Assembly (NCBI GenBank): GCA_950097145.1
Contig: CATNCF010000016.1
Coordinates: 1 to 55,783, forward strand
DNA: 55,783 nucleotides
Direction of reading: 5' to 3'
Origin: an uncultured Lachnospiraceae bacterium
GTDB lineage: Bacteria; Bacillota; Clostridia; Lachnospirales; Lachnospiraceae
Below are positions 28,550 through 36,389 of the stretch, piece after piece. Position 1 is the stretch's first letter. Every line of letters starts with the position of its first letter. The notes under the pieces were generated by a model. That model did no database searches. It was not told the origin of the DNA and worked only from the letters and a program-made list of their open reading frames with translations. Made by a program: the position numbers and the translations under genes.

Positions 28550-28706
28550 TTACTCCGGCGGTTAAATGTCGACGAATTTTACGAAGAATAAATTTTCATC
28601 TGCAAGGCGGAAGAATGAGTTGTAGCGAGTGCTACAACGATTGATGACAACGCGGCAGATGGAAATTTAAGCAAGTAAAAACGTCGATATTTAACCGCCG
28701 GAGTAA
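28550..28706. mobile_element. MITE-like element, complete copy 2
   Basis: 157 bp bounded by near-perfect terminal inverted repeats of about 25 bp (TTACTCCGGCGGTTAAATGT at the left; the right end differs by one base over that length) and flanked on both sides by TA, as expected for Tc1/mariner/IS630-type target duplication. Inside, TTTTCATCTGC pairs roughly with GCAGATGGAAA, and GTTGTAGC/GCTACAAC makes a central hairpin, so the whole unit folds on itself. It has no ORF. Copy 1 is at the left edge of the window in the opposite orientation. Confidence 0.75.
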
Positions 28707-28773
28707 TACCATGCAAATGAGAAGCATGGTATAGTGACAGCCGGGGATTCTGCTAAAGGATTCCCGGCCTTAC
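28707..28773 (+). terminator. Hairpins ending the CoA-transferase transcript
   Basis: First TACCATGC/GCATGGTA (28707-28731), then GCCGGGGAT.../GGATTCCCGGC (28740-28769) followed by TTACTATTTTAT. The second is the better terminator. Both lie just after the MITE-like element. Confidence 0.65.
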
Positions 28774-28857
28774 TATTTTATGGCCGGCAATATGGTTAGA
28801 GCCTGCCTGCCATGGCAAGAAAGTTTCTTTTACGTTTATGCTTTTCTTTTAATGTAC

Positions 28858-29922
28858 TTAACTGTACTTCCCATTCGTCCTGCCGCGAGCATCCTGAAAA
28901 TATTTTAAGACAACATCTTCCCTTCCAGTTTCCATACAGATATCCAGATAAAACTTTGTATCTTTTTTTCTGATTTTTTCTAAAATGTTTTCATATTCTT
29001 CTTCCCAGTCTTCAGGGTGGAATTTGCTTTTGCAAAGCTTAAACCATTTTTTCGCTACACTTTTTTCACAAGTATCTAAAAGTACCAGCAGCATTTTTTT
29101 CTGTGAACCGTAATCTCCCTTTTTCTCAGAATATTTGTATATCTGCCCGGCGATTGCCGCAATATTAATATCAGCTCCCGTTTTCCTGGCGAATTCATAT
29201 AAATGCTTAAGTTCTGCTTCGTTTTTTTCCTTTCTATAAATCTGCGCCGCATAATCAATCAATTCATCCAGCCTTCCCGTGGATTTTTCCAGACCTGTCC
29301 ATATGTACTCTAATTGTTTTTTCCGATTCCCGGCTTTTTCATAATATTTTGCAATCTCCACATAATCTGAACCATATCTGAGATTTGCAATCTTTAGCTG
29401 TAAGAACTGCTCATCATCTCCAAGTTCCTGATAGATATGTGCAGCATAGTCCCTGTAATAACTATTATTCCCTTTTGCCAGTGCGTCTGCAAAATATATT
29501 TTCTCTTCCCGGCTCTTGCAGAATGAGGAAGCGACATCAATAAGAATATCATCAAATCCACTGTTGCCAATATTAAATTCTTCTAACATTTCATCCAGAA
29601 TGCTTCCCCGGCTCTCCCAGGATATATCATGCTCCTGGACAATTTCATCCATTTTCCACAAATTATCGCAGGCCTCTTCTTCCTGGAACTCTGGTCCGCC
29701 GCCATACGCATTAAATTCACTGATGATTGTCCGTGCCTGCTGCCAAAGCCCCTCAAGTTCCATCTCTATTGCCTTTTTCTGATACTTTGGGTTACTGTTT
29801 TTACACCAGTCAATGATGATTTTTTCTGCTTTATGGCTGGACGCTGACATTTTTGCTATGATATCAATAAGATCATTTTTACCGGCATCCTGCAGCATTT
29901 CTGTTACTGTCTTTTTATCCAT
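28858..29922 (-). CDS. Helical-repeat protein of unknown function
   Basis: 354 residues, not assigned to a named family. It is almost wholly alpha-helical, acidic and basic by turns, with TPR-like helix pairs: DYAAHIYQELGDDEQFLQLK, EIAKYYEKAGNRKKQLEYIW, DYAAQIYRKEKNEAELKHLY, SEKKGDYGSQKKMLLVLLDT. This resembles the helical C-terminal region of SWIM-zinc-finger proteins, but no SWIM zinc motif is present. No signal or membrane helix, so it is cytoplasmic. ATG 29922 has GAGAGG 6 nt upstream; the in-frame ATG two codons earlier abuts that site. It follows the 234-residue gene by 64 bp and is probably in one operon. Confidence 0.7.
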   Translation of the reverse strand: MDKKTVTEMLQDAGKNDLIDIIAKMSASSHKAEKIIIDWCKNSNPKYQKKAIEMELEGLWQQARTIISEFNAYGGGPEFQEEEACDNLWKMDEIVQEHDISWESRGSILDEMLEEFNIGNSGFDDILIDVASSFCKSREEKIYFADALAKGNNSYYRDYAAHIYQELGDDEQFLQLKIANLRYGSDYVEIAKYYEKAGNRKKQLEYIWTGLEKSTGRLDELIDYAAQIYRKEKNEAELKHLYEFARKTGADINIAAIAGQIYKYSEKKGDYGSQKKMLLVLLDTCEKSVAKKWFKLCKSKFHPEDWEEEYENILEKIRKKDTKFYLDICMETGREDVVLKYFQDARGRTNGKYS

Positions 29923-29986
29923 GGGCATCCTCTCTTTTCATCGGCAGAAGTCATTTTTCTTATGTATTCCTGTTATATTAATTTTC

Positions 29987-30691
29987 TTAGATGAAGGGAA
30001 ACTCATCATCTCCCCATGCCATTTCATCTTCACCGCCGCCCATAAAAAATTCTTCTAAAATTTTCTCATATTTCTTTAATTCCTGGTCTATACGTTTCTT
30101 CTCTTTTTTGTTCCCGGTTTTCTGATAGTATATGGAGGCTGCTGTAAACAGAATGTCATTTTCCTCTGTGCACTGGGTTTCTTCACGGATATGCTGTTTG
30201 ATAAGCTGTCCCGCTGTTTCCAGTTCCCCGGATGCAAGACTGGCATATATACTTGCTGTCACGGCCGATATGTTCTCAGGTTCCTCTGCCAGCCACTGCC
30301 TGCAGAATGCCGCCCTGTCGTCCGTACGGTTCATAGAGCCTAACGCTGAGGCTTTCAAAAATTTTATATCTGATGGATTATCTTCTTCCCACTGAAACAG
30401 CTCTAACAGTTCCTCACAGACCTGCAGAAGCCCTTCCCCTTCCTGGCTCATTTCAACTTCATCCAGATAATCCTGCATCCATCCCTGTATATCGCAGCGG
30501 TAATCCGTGTCTTCGTCCAATTGGGAAAGTTCCGCGCCGTAATCAGGCGTCCGGCTCCGCTCCTCCGCAAGAATCTGTTTTAATGTCTCATATGCGTTCT
30601 GCCAGCACGCCCTGTCTTCCCCGAAGCCTGCCAGATGCCTATAACATTTACCTGTAAGTTCTTCAAACTCTTTCCATTTTTTGTTTTTCAT
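29987..30691 (-). CDS. Acidic helical protein of unknown function
   Basis: 234 residues, strongly acidic, helical, with TPR-like character in the second half (WLAEEPENISAVTASIYASL, DILFTAASIYYQKTGNKKEK). It ends in an unusual acidic/aromatic tail, GGGEDEMAWGDDEFPFI. No family recognised, no signal peptide, no catalytic motif. It sits directly upstream of the 354-residue helical-repeat gene on the same strand. The pair may form a complex; that is inference from neighbourhood and shared fold type only. Confidence 0.7.
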   Translation of the reverse strand: MKNKKWKEFEELTGKCYRHLAGFGEDRACWQNAYETLKQILAEERSRTPDYGAELSQLDEDTDYRCDIQGWMQDYLDEVEMSQEGEGLLQVCEELLELFQWEEDNPSDIKFLKASALGSMNRTDDRAAFCRQWLAEEPENISAVTASIYASLASGELETAGQLIKQHIREETQCTEENDILFTAASIYYQKTGNKKEKKRIDQELKKYEKILEEFFMGGGEDEMAWGDDEFPFI

Positions 30692-30737
30692 TTGTATGCT
30701 CTCCTTGTTCTTTTATGTTTTCGCAGAAATAGTATGG

Positions 30738-31067
30738 CTATTGTTTTAACCGGATCAGACAGCGCTTTTTATAAAAAGAAATCACATAACCGCCAGAAAG
30801 TAAAGTTTCTACTTTTTTTGTAACGGACTCTCCGGCAAAATCAATAAATAAACGAATAATCCCATTATCGCTGGAATTTTTCCAATAACCGACAGGCTTT
30901 GCATTTGGATCAAGCATCAATCTCTCTACGTGGTTCATCACATCCCACGGACAATAGACATCGCAATCCCCAAAATGGCAGCCATTATATCATTCTTTTA
31001 TCATTGTTGTATAATTTGTCAGACCTGCATCTTTTAAAATTAAGTCCACTTCCTCTTGTATTTTCAT
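30738..31067 (-). pseudogene. AAA-ATPase-like / PD-(D/E)XK family remnant with an internal stop
   Basis: A 110-codon frame is interrupted by TGA at codon 26 exactly where the family has Trp: ...MIKE-stop-YNGCHFGDCDVYCPWDV, against the usual KEWYDGYxFG-x-VYCPWDV. The rest, PVGYWKNSSDNGIIRLFIDF and ESVTKKVETLLSGGYV, is typical of the middle of AAA-ATPase-like proteins (PF09820) found in expanded families in gut Firmicutes. Both the N-terminal P-loop half and the C-terminal nuclease-like half are missing. It is a dead fragment. Confidence 0.75.
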
Positions 31068-31120
31068 CACCATTCCCTGTTAGGCTTATTCTCATTTTAC
31101 ACAATAATCCCAATAAAAAC

Positions 31121-31155
31121 AGCCCTATTTTACAACTTTTTTGCAAAACAGGGCT
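31121..31155 (-). terminator. Terminator of the 40-residue gene
   Basis: AGCCCTATTTT pairs with AAAACAGGGCT (one mismatch) and is followed on the minus strand by TTTTTATTGG. Confidence 0.7.
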
Positions 31156-31284
31156 GATATCCCATATTTACTCGTTCCCGCAAAGGAATTTAAAAACAGA
31201 TAGAATATTTCTTCATGGTTTTACTTTTGCAATGCAAAATAAAATTTTTTGGATATTCCATTGAATTTGACGGTTTTATAATTA

Positions 31285-31407
31285 TTATTTAGTTTCTATT
31301 CTAGGTTCCGCTGTTTCAACATATTTTATAATCTCAATAATCTTTTCGGCTGACATGCCCTCTGCTTCAAGTTTTTGAATAAGGTTTAAAACTTCTTTGC
31401 CTGTCAT
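31285..31407 (-). CDS. Small 40-residue helical protein, unknown
   Basis: MTGKEVLNLIQKLEAEGMSA then EKIIEIIKYVETAEPRIETK. Amphipathic helices with a Met-Ser-Ala-Glu-Lys turn; similar 35-45 residue ORFs occur beside recombinase and toxin-antitoxin remnants in gut Firmicutes, but I cannot name a family. ATG 31407 is preceded by AGGAAG and AGGTG. It has its own promoter (31477-31505), a leader containing a 12-bp tandem repeat, and its own terminator, so it looks expressed despite its size. A small antitoxin-like regulator is possible but unproven. Confidence 0.55.
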   Translation of the reverse strand: MTGKEVLNLIQKLEAEGMSAEKIIEIIKYVETAEPRIETK

Positions 31408-31425
31408 ACAATCACCTACTTCCTA

Positions 31426-31466
31426 TATTGCGGCTTGTATTGCGGCTTGTATTGCGGCTTGTATTG
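31426..31466. repeat. 12-bp tandem repeat, 3.4 copies
   Basis: TATTGCGGCTTG is repeated three times without change, followed by TATTG. It lies in the 5' leader of the 40-residue gene, between the promoter and the ribosome site. Confidence 0.95.
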
Positions 31467-31476
31467 TTACAATGTA

Positions 31477-31505
31477 AGTATACCACAAGTAAAATGCAAA
31501 GTCTA
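31477..31505 (-). promoter_or_regulatory. Extended -10 promoter of the 40-residue gene
   Basis: On the minus strand TAGACT, 17 bp, then TATACT preceded by TGG (extended -10). The tandem repeat begins about 11 bp downstream. Confidence 0.6.
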
Positions 31506-31506
31506 T

Positions 31507-32139
31507 TCAAATACGTTGTTGCAGCTCACTCTTGTAAATCCAGATTCCGTCCTGGCTTTCCGCTGTGATCACAGCCGTTCCTGCACCTATGACTGTGACT
31601 AATCCATGTTCCACAGACGCCACGTTGATATTATTACTGCTCCATTTGAGCTGCTGTTCCTCCGCTTCTTTGGGAAGGACTGCGGCTTCCAGAAGTAAGG
31701 TAAGGCCTTTTTCCAGTTGTGCTTCTGTCTGGCTTAATTGGATGATTTCTATTTTGACAGATGCATCTTTCTAAAACAATGCCTCTATGGTATGATTGGA
31801 ACAAATATTCTCAAACGTATACTCTGAAATGACTCCTACACTTTCTCCATCCACTTTTACGTCGCCAATACTGTAACCTTCGTCAGCAGTAATTGTAAAT
31901 TTTTGTGTTTCTCCCTCTGTAAGTGTCACTTCTCCATTTGGTGTAATGCTTCCTCCTGTCTGGCAGGAAGCAGAAATGGTATATTGCCGTTTCTCATCAC
32001 TCTCCCAGAACGCAGTCAATGTTATATCACTATAAGCAATCCGATAAACTGCATTAGCTTCAAAAACATTTTTCCCATCTGTCCAGCCTACAAAATGATA
32101 TCCTGTCCTTGTATATGAATTTTCCGGCAAAATTACCAA
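31507..32139 (-). pseudogene. 3' fragment of a cell-surface protein (InlB-type repeat + BIG2) with internal stop
   Basis: One frame of 211 codons. The first part reads LVILPENSYTRTGYHFVGWT (Listeria-Bacteroides/InlB B-repeat) and EGYSIGDVKVDGESVG (bacterial repeat domain) and ends with TAG after HTIEALF. The same frame continues past the stop as a BIG2-like domain: QLSQTEAQLEKGLTLLLEAA, LKWSSNNINVASVEHG, TAVITAESQDGIW. The 5' part of the gene is missing; the frame joins directly to a serine-recombinase fragment at about 32139. It is a dead chimera made by recombination or deletion. Confidence 0.75.
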
Positions 32140-32342
32140 TGCTCCCGCCTGGTATCAAGAATCGGCATATCAATCACGACAATATCCGCACATTTCTCTT
32201 TCGTAATAATGCGCCACTGCTCGTTTAAATCAGCGTAATTCCTGCCCAGCCGATCAATAGATTTTACAAACAATACAGAATCACCATCTAATTTCCTCAG
32301 CAGCCGCTGATACTGTATGCGGTTAAAATCCCTGCCTGTCTC
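32133..32342 (-). pseudogene. Serine recombinase (resolvase) fragment
   Basis: An open stretch encodes the middle of a resolvase catalytic domain: SETGRDFNRIQYQRLLRKLD, LFVKSIDRLGRNYADLNEQW, CADIVVIDMPILDTRREHW-stop. SIDRLGRNY with its arginines is the resolvase signature. The N-terminal part with the catalytic serine and the C-terminal DNA-binding part are missing. It overlaps the end of the HicA fragment in a different frame. Confidence 0.8.
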
Positions 32343-32473
32343 AGAATTGATTTTACTGTATCGGGATTCAAGTCCCCTCCGTGTTCTGGAATTGTAACTT
32401 TTCCAGTCTTAACCGGATGAATGTATTGGCAGTGTAAATCTTTTCGCTTTACTTGATACCATCCGTTTTTCAT
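32297..32473 (-). pseudogene. HicA toxin-like fragment
   Basis: 58 codons from ATG 32473: NGWYQVKRKDLHCQYIHPVK then TGKVTIPEHGGDLNPDTVKS and ILRQAGI. This is the HicA mRNA-interferase core; the family active-site His would be the H in DLHCQY, but the usual GSH is DLH. The first family helix is missing and the C-terminus runs out of frame into recombinase sequence. No HicB partner follows. Probably inactive. Confidence 0.65.
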
Positions 32474-32504
32474 ACTATACTTTCAATAGTTTTATTCTTT
32501 ACAT

Positions 32505-32549
32505 AAAAAATAACAGGATTTACTGAAAAATTCGTTCCTGTTATTTTTT
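32505..32549. terminator. Bidirectional terminator
   Basis: AAAAAATAACAGGA pairs with TCCTGTTATTTTTT, with A and T runs on both sides, between the broken-gene patch and the glycyl radical enzyme gene. Confidence 0.75.
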
Positions 32550-32630
32550 AAATATAAATTTAATTATTTACTTTTATTCAACATAAACAATAATTGTATT
32601 GAATCTTAATTATATAGATAATTTTACATA

Positions 32631-32666
32631 TTCAGCATGGCTGCGCCTGAACCCCGGGCTGAATAC
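32631..32666 (-). terminator. Weak hairpin after the glycyl radical enzyme gene
   Basis: TATTCAGC pairs with GCTGAATA around a GC-rich loop containing CCCGGG. There is no T run, so the bidirectional terminator at 32505-32549 may do the real work. Confidence 0.4.
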
Positions 32667-32684
32667 ACAAGTTTTTCCTTCAGA

Positions 32685-35198
32685 TCAGGAAAATGCCAGC
32701 TCCGTCCTGCGGATTAAGTCCATCTGCAGAGGTTTCCCCAGTTCCACAAAATAAGCGCTGTAGCCTGCTACCCGCACCAGCATATCCTTATAATCTTCCG
32801 GTGTTTCCATGGCGGCTTTCATCATTTCATTGCTCATAATATTAAACTGGCAGTGCATACCGCCTTTTTCCAGATACGTACCAATAAATCCTACCAGGTT
32901 TTCCCTGCCTTCCAGGCCCGCCACACACTCTGGGGGGAACTTCCAGTTCAAGAGCGTTCCGTTGGTGGCCAGGCTGTGATCCGCCTTGGTGACTGAATTT
33001 GCAATTGCCGTAGGTCCGCTGATATCATGGGAAGCCGCGTGGGTATGTACCGGTCCCATATTATCTGAGATAGGTTCTCCTGCCTTTCTCCCGTCAAGGG
33101 ACGCGCCAAGGCCCAGTCCAAGCCCTACATTCGCATTTACGGTATAAACGCCTGGACAGAACTCCCCGCCTCTGGGGTTCTTTCTTCCTGTAATATTCCG
33201 GCAGTAGCACTCAAATACTTCTTTAAATAAATCGTCTGCATAATCGTCATCATTCCCATAATGATGAACCTTACTGCTGTTTACCAGGGCATACAAAACA
33301 TCATGTCCTTCCCAGTTATCCTTCACTGCCTCAAGGAGTTCTTCCCCAGTATAGCGTTTCTCATCAAAGACAAGCTGTTTGATGGTGGAGAGAATATCTG
33401 CGCAGGTTCCGATTCCGCTTGCCTGAGGGCCTGTAAAATTATAGTTTGCTCCTCCCTCGCCCAGATCTTTTCCTTTTTCTATACATCCGTCAAAAAACGC
33501 GGAAGCATAAGGCAGGGGTTTTCTCTCTTTTTGCACCTTATCGATCAGGTTCAATCCGCTGCACATCTGATCCGTCCAGAACTTCATCTGCCGCTCAAAG
33601 CTCTCCAGAACTTCCCCGATATCCTGGAACTTCTTAAGAGAACCTGTATCAGGTCCCAATGTCCTGCCTGCCCCTGCGCATTCCTGATATCTAGGGCAAT
33701 ACTGGCTGCAGTCAATACACTGCCCGCCGTTTAGCGCAAGCTCCATCACTTTTGCAATATTGATGTAGGCCGCATCATGATAACCATATTCCTGGCCTGG
33801 AAGATCCGGCTCCACGCAGCCAACTACTGCATAATTTCTTGCCTGGGCCAGACCCATTCCCTTCCGCTGCATAGCCTTTACTGCCACTTCATCATTAAAA
33901 ATCTTAGGATGCCCGTATCCTGCACGAATGCACTCTACTGTTTTTACCCTTAATTCATAGGGCGTATTTTCATGCATCCTGACACAGACCCATGGATTCA
34001 TCATTCTGGTATGTACGGAAGCCTCCAGCAGCATAAAGGTCAAATCGTTTGTCACATCATTTCCCGCTTCATCCACACCGCCAATAGTAAGGCTCTCTCC
34101 GCCCCATCCTCTGCCGTTGCGCACCTCCACGGTCATTCTGTCCTTTAGCTTAGATGGGTTTCCCATCTTTACATACGCACATTCCAATAACTCCTGTGCA
34201 AACTCTTTCGTAATGACATGGCGCTCCATATCACTCTTATAATAAGGAAACAACCATTGATCCATCCTTCCATAGGATACCGAATGCCCGTTGGATTCAA
34301 TCAGCGTGATTGTGGTTGCGAAATGCCAAAGCTGCAATGCCTGCCACATGGTTTTTGCAGGACCTCCGGCAACCTGCCTGCAGTTTTCCGCAATCTGTTC
34401 CAATTCTGCCTTTCTTACAGGATTCTCTTCCTGGCTGCTGCGCTCTTTTGCCAGTGCGGCATAACGGTTAATATAAGTGCACGCCGCCCTCAGTTCTATC
34501 AGCATAGCCTCATAAAATTCTTTCTTTTGTGTATATTCACTGTCAGACTCTTCCAGGGCAGCAGAATATTGTTCCGCTTCCGCTATCAGTCCCTGATATC
34601 CCAATCTTAGCAGCTTCTCATAATCCATCACGAAATGCCCCACGCCGCCAAAATGGTAGAGATTGGTCATATACACTTTCTTGCCCATCTCACTTCCTTT
34701 TCTCTGGTCTTCTGTGAACTCAGCCTCCACGGCATCGGCAACTGTCCTTCCCTGCCAGAACTCCAACAATTCTAATAATTCCTCTTTATCTTTTTCTGTA
34801 ATATAAAATTTGTCATGGGCTCTCTGGTCAAAGGGATGATTTTTCAGCTCATCTATGATCCATGCCGCTGAAAACTCCGGGTATATCGGCGCCGCCTTTG
34901 CCGGAGCCGCAAGTTCTCCAGCCAGAAGCTCATCTTCATACAAGTCAATTTCCACATGCTCCAGAATATTTCTCAATGCATACGCTGTTTTCAGCTTTGC
35001 TGAAAGTTCTGGATGTTCTTTATACGTCTGGGTAATAAGCCTTGCCCTCTGGATATCAATATTAAATCTTTTATTAAGAAATACTTTGCGAAGCTTATTT
35101 ACACGGCTGTATGGAGAAAAACCATCATGCCCTACCTTATATCCAATTCCGTAGTGTTTATCAAATGCCTCTGTGCCGATAGGCTTGTTCTTTGTCAT
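32685..35198 (-). CDS. Glycyl radical enzyme, glycerol-dehydratase/C-S-lyase-like group
   Basis: 837 residues, oxygen-sensitive radical enzyme. The glycyl loop is RVAGYSAYF with Gly812; the thiyl site is VGCVEPDLPGQ with Cys461 and Glu463, and GYHDAAYIN follows with Asp475. ESNGHSVSYGRMDQ places His305-Ser306. GCVEP plus His-Ser plus Asp matches the eliminase branch (glycerol and propanediol dehydratases, choline and isethionate lyases), not pyruvate formate-lyase, which has adjacent Cys-Cys. The start at 35198 has AAGGAGG about 9 nt upstream, overlapping the activase gene by 38 bp; the frame to 35267 has no ribosome site. The activase lies upstream and a sulfonate-type ABC importer is divergent, so the substrate may be an organosulfonate. 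That is inference; a diol dehydratase cannot be excluded. No microcompartment genes are nearby. Confidence 0.9.
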   Translation of the reverse strand: MTKNKPIGTEAFDKHYGIGYKVGHDGFSPYSRVNKLRKVFLNKRFNIDIQRARLITQTYKEHPELSAKLKTAYALRNILEHVEIDLYEDELLAGELAAPAKAAPIYPEFSAAWIIDELKNHPFDQRAHDKFYITEKDKEELLELLEFWQGRTVADAVEAEFTEDQRKGSEMGKKVYMTNLYHFGGVGHFVMDYEKLLRLGYQGLIAEAEQYSAALEESDSEYTQKKEFYEAMLIELRAACTYINRYAALAKERSSQEENPVRKAELEQIAENCRQVAGGPAKTMWQALQLWHFATTITLIESNGHSVSYGRMDQWLFPYYKSDMERHVITKEFAQELLECAYVKMGNPSKLKDRMTVEVRNGRGWGGESLTIGGVDEAGNDVTNDLTFMLLEASVHTRMMNPWVCVRMHENTPYELRVKTVECIRAGYGHPKIFNDEVAVKAMQRKGMGLAQARNYAVVGCVEPDLPGQEYGYHDAAYINIAKVMELALNGGQCIDCSQYCPRYQECAGAGRTLGPDTGSLKKFQDIGEVLESFERQMKFWTDQMCSGLNLIDKVQKERKPLPYASAFFDGCIEKGKDLGEGGANYNFTGPQASGIGTCADILSTIKQLVFDEKRYTGEELLEAVKDNWEGHDVLYALVNSSKVHHYGNDDDYADDLFKEVFECYCRNITGRKNPRGGEFCPGVYTVNANVGLGLGLGASLDGRKAGEPISDNMGPVHTHAASHDISGPTAIANSVTKADHSLATNGTLLNWKFPPECVAGLEGRENLVGFIGTYLEKGGMHCQFNIMSNEMMKAAMETPEDYKDMLVRVAGYSAYFVELGKPLQMDLIRRTELAFS

Positions 35199-36156
35199 TG
35201 CCTTTTCCCTCCTTCGTCGTAGTGCCAATCTTACAACTAATTCCTCTGCTTTGAAAATATTCTGCAAAGTCTTTGATTTTTAATGTAAATGCATCTCTGT
35301 CAAATTCCAGTCCCTCCATAGGGTACGTTAAATCCAAAGACTTATATTTTTCTTCTCCCAGCCGCATAAACTCCAGTAACTGCAACTCTTCCACCTGGTT
35401 CTTAAGCTTTCCTAATATAAAATCTGCGGATTTTTCCATATTCTCCTTTGTATCATTGACGCCGGGAATCACAGGAATCCGCACAATCAAGGGTTTTTCC
35501 AATTCTGCCAGACGCTGCATATTATCCAAGATTCTGTCATTGGACAACCCGGTATACTGCTTGTGGACAGCAGCGTCCATATGCTTCAAATCTGTAATAA
35601 ATAAATCCGTATCGGAGACTATCTTTTCTATGCTGTTCCAGTCAGCGCAAAGGGTAGTTTCCACACAGGTATGTATTCCCTCCTGCCTGCATGTTTTCAG
35701 CAATTCCTGGAGAAAGGGAAGCTGCGTCAGGGGTTCCCCGCCGGAACAGGTAACTCCTCCCCCAGAACTATTATAATAGGAAACATCCTTTCTCACTGTC
35801 TCCATGGCCTCCTCCACAGAAACCCGTCTGCCCCAAAGCTTAATGGCATCCGCAGGACAAACTTCCGCACACTTCATACAATTTGTGCAGCGCTGCCTGT
35901 CAATGGCCAACAGCTTATGATCATGAAATATCAGGCTCCCACTCTGCTCACAAACATCTGTACAGCATCCGCACTTATCTTCGCCAATACACTTGATAGG
36001 ATATATGCCTGGCTGCTGAACTACTTTATGGCTTTCCGGATTCCCGCACCACCTGCACTGCAGGGGACAGCCTTTGAAAAACAACTCTGTCCGTATCCCA
36101 GGGCCGTCGTGAATGGTATAACGCTGTATATTAAAAATGATACCGTATTCTGGCAT
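35161..36156 (-). CDS. Glycyl radical enzyme activase (radical SAM)
   Basis: 331 residues. Generates the glycyl radical on the downstream enzyme using SAM. Radical SAM cluster CPLQCRWC at residues 30-37 within RTELFFKGCPLQCRWCGNPE; an inserted ferredoxin domain with two [4Fe-4S] sites (CGCCTDVCEQ about 62-71 and CTNCMKCAEVCP about 90-101), as in activases of the dehydratase/lyase group; GGGVTCSGGEPLTQ SAM-binding segment; TDLKHMD. The ATG at 36156 has GAGGTG 7 nt upstream; a GTG three codons earlier is less likely. First gene of the two-gene operon. Confidence 0.94.
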   Translation of the reverse strand: MPEYGIIFNIQRYTIHDGPGIRTELFFKGCPLQCRWCGNPESHKVVQQPGIYPIKCIGEDKCGCCTDVCEQSGSLIFHDHKLLAIDRQRCTNCMKCAEVCPADAIKLWGRRVSVEEAMETVRKDVSYYNSSGGGVTCSGGEPLTQLPFLQELLKTCRQEGIHTCVETTLCADWNSIEKIVSDTDLFITDLKHMDAAVHKQYTGLSNDRILDNMQRLAELEKPLIVRIPVIPGVNDTKENMEKSADFILGKLKNQVEELQLLEFMRLGEEKYKSLDLTYPMEGLEFDRDAFTLKIKDFAEYFQSRGISCKIGTTTKEGKGNDKEQAYRHRGI

Positions 36157-36389
36157 AAGTTTCACCTCATTTTACTCTCACGTAAGAACACTGTGAGAAC
36201 TACTGTGAACGTAATCTGTATTTTAATATCAATTTCCTTATTTTTAATTCCAAATCAGCATTATAATTGGAGATTCACTAAATTTTCTTATTTTAATTCT
36301 TTTTTAGAATAAAGCAAAAAAAAAGTTATGCTATCTTAGCAAACGGAATTCCATTTACGCGAAACACAGAAGAAAGGCGGTAAACTCAC
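36157..36389. promoter_or_regulatory. Divergent intergenic region controlling GRE and importer
   Basis: 233 bp without a gene. AT-rich centre; a direct repeat ACTGTGAGA / ACTGTGAAC about 36190-36211 close to the activase start could be a regulator site. TAGAAT at 36305-36310 is a possible -10 for the importer, with a poor -35. No regulator gene is adjacent and no riboswitch is recognised. Confidence 0.4.

Noticed and set aside
31426..31466. Possible CRISPR array
   Set aside because: The 12-bp units are directly joined with no spacers and no cas genes are in the window.
32685..35198. Pyruvate formate-lyase
   Set aside because: The active site is GCVEP with a single Cys, not the adjacent Cys-Cys of PFL, and no PFL-type context is present.
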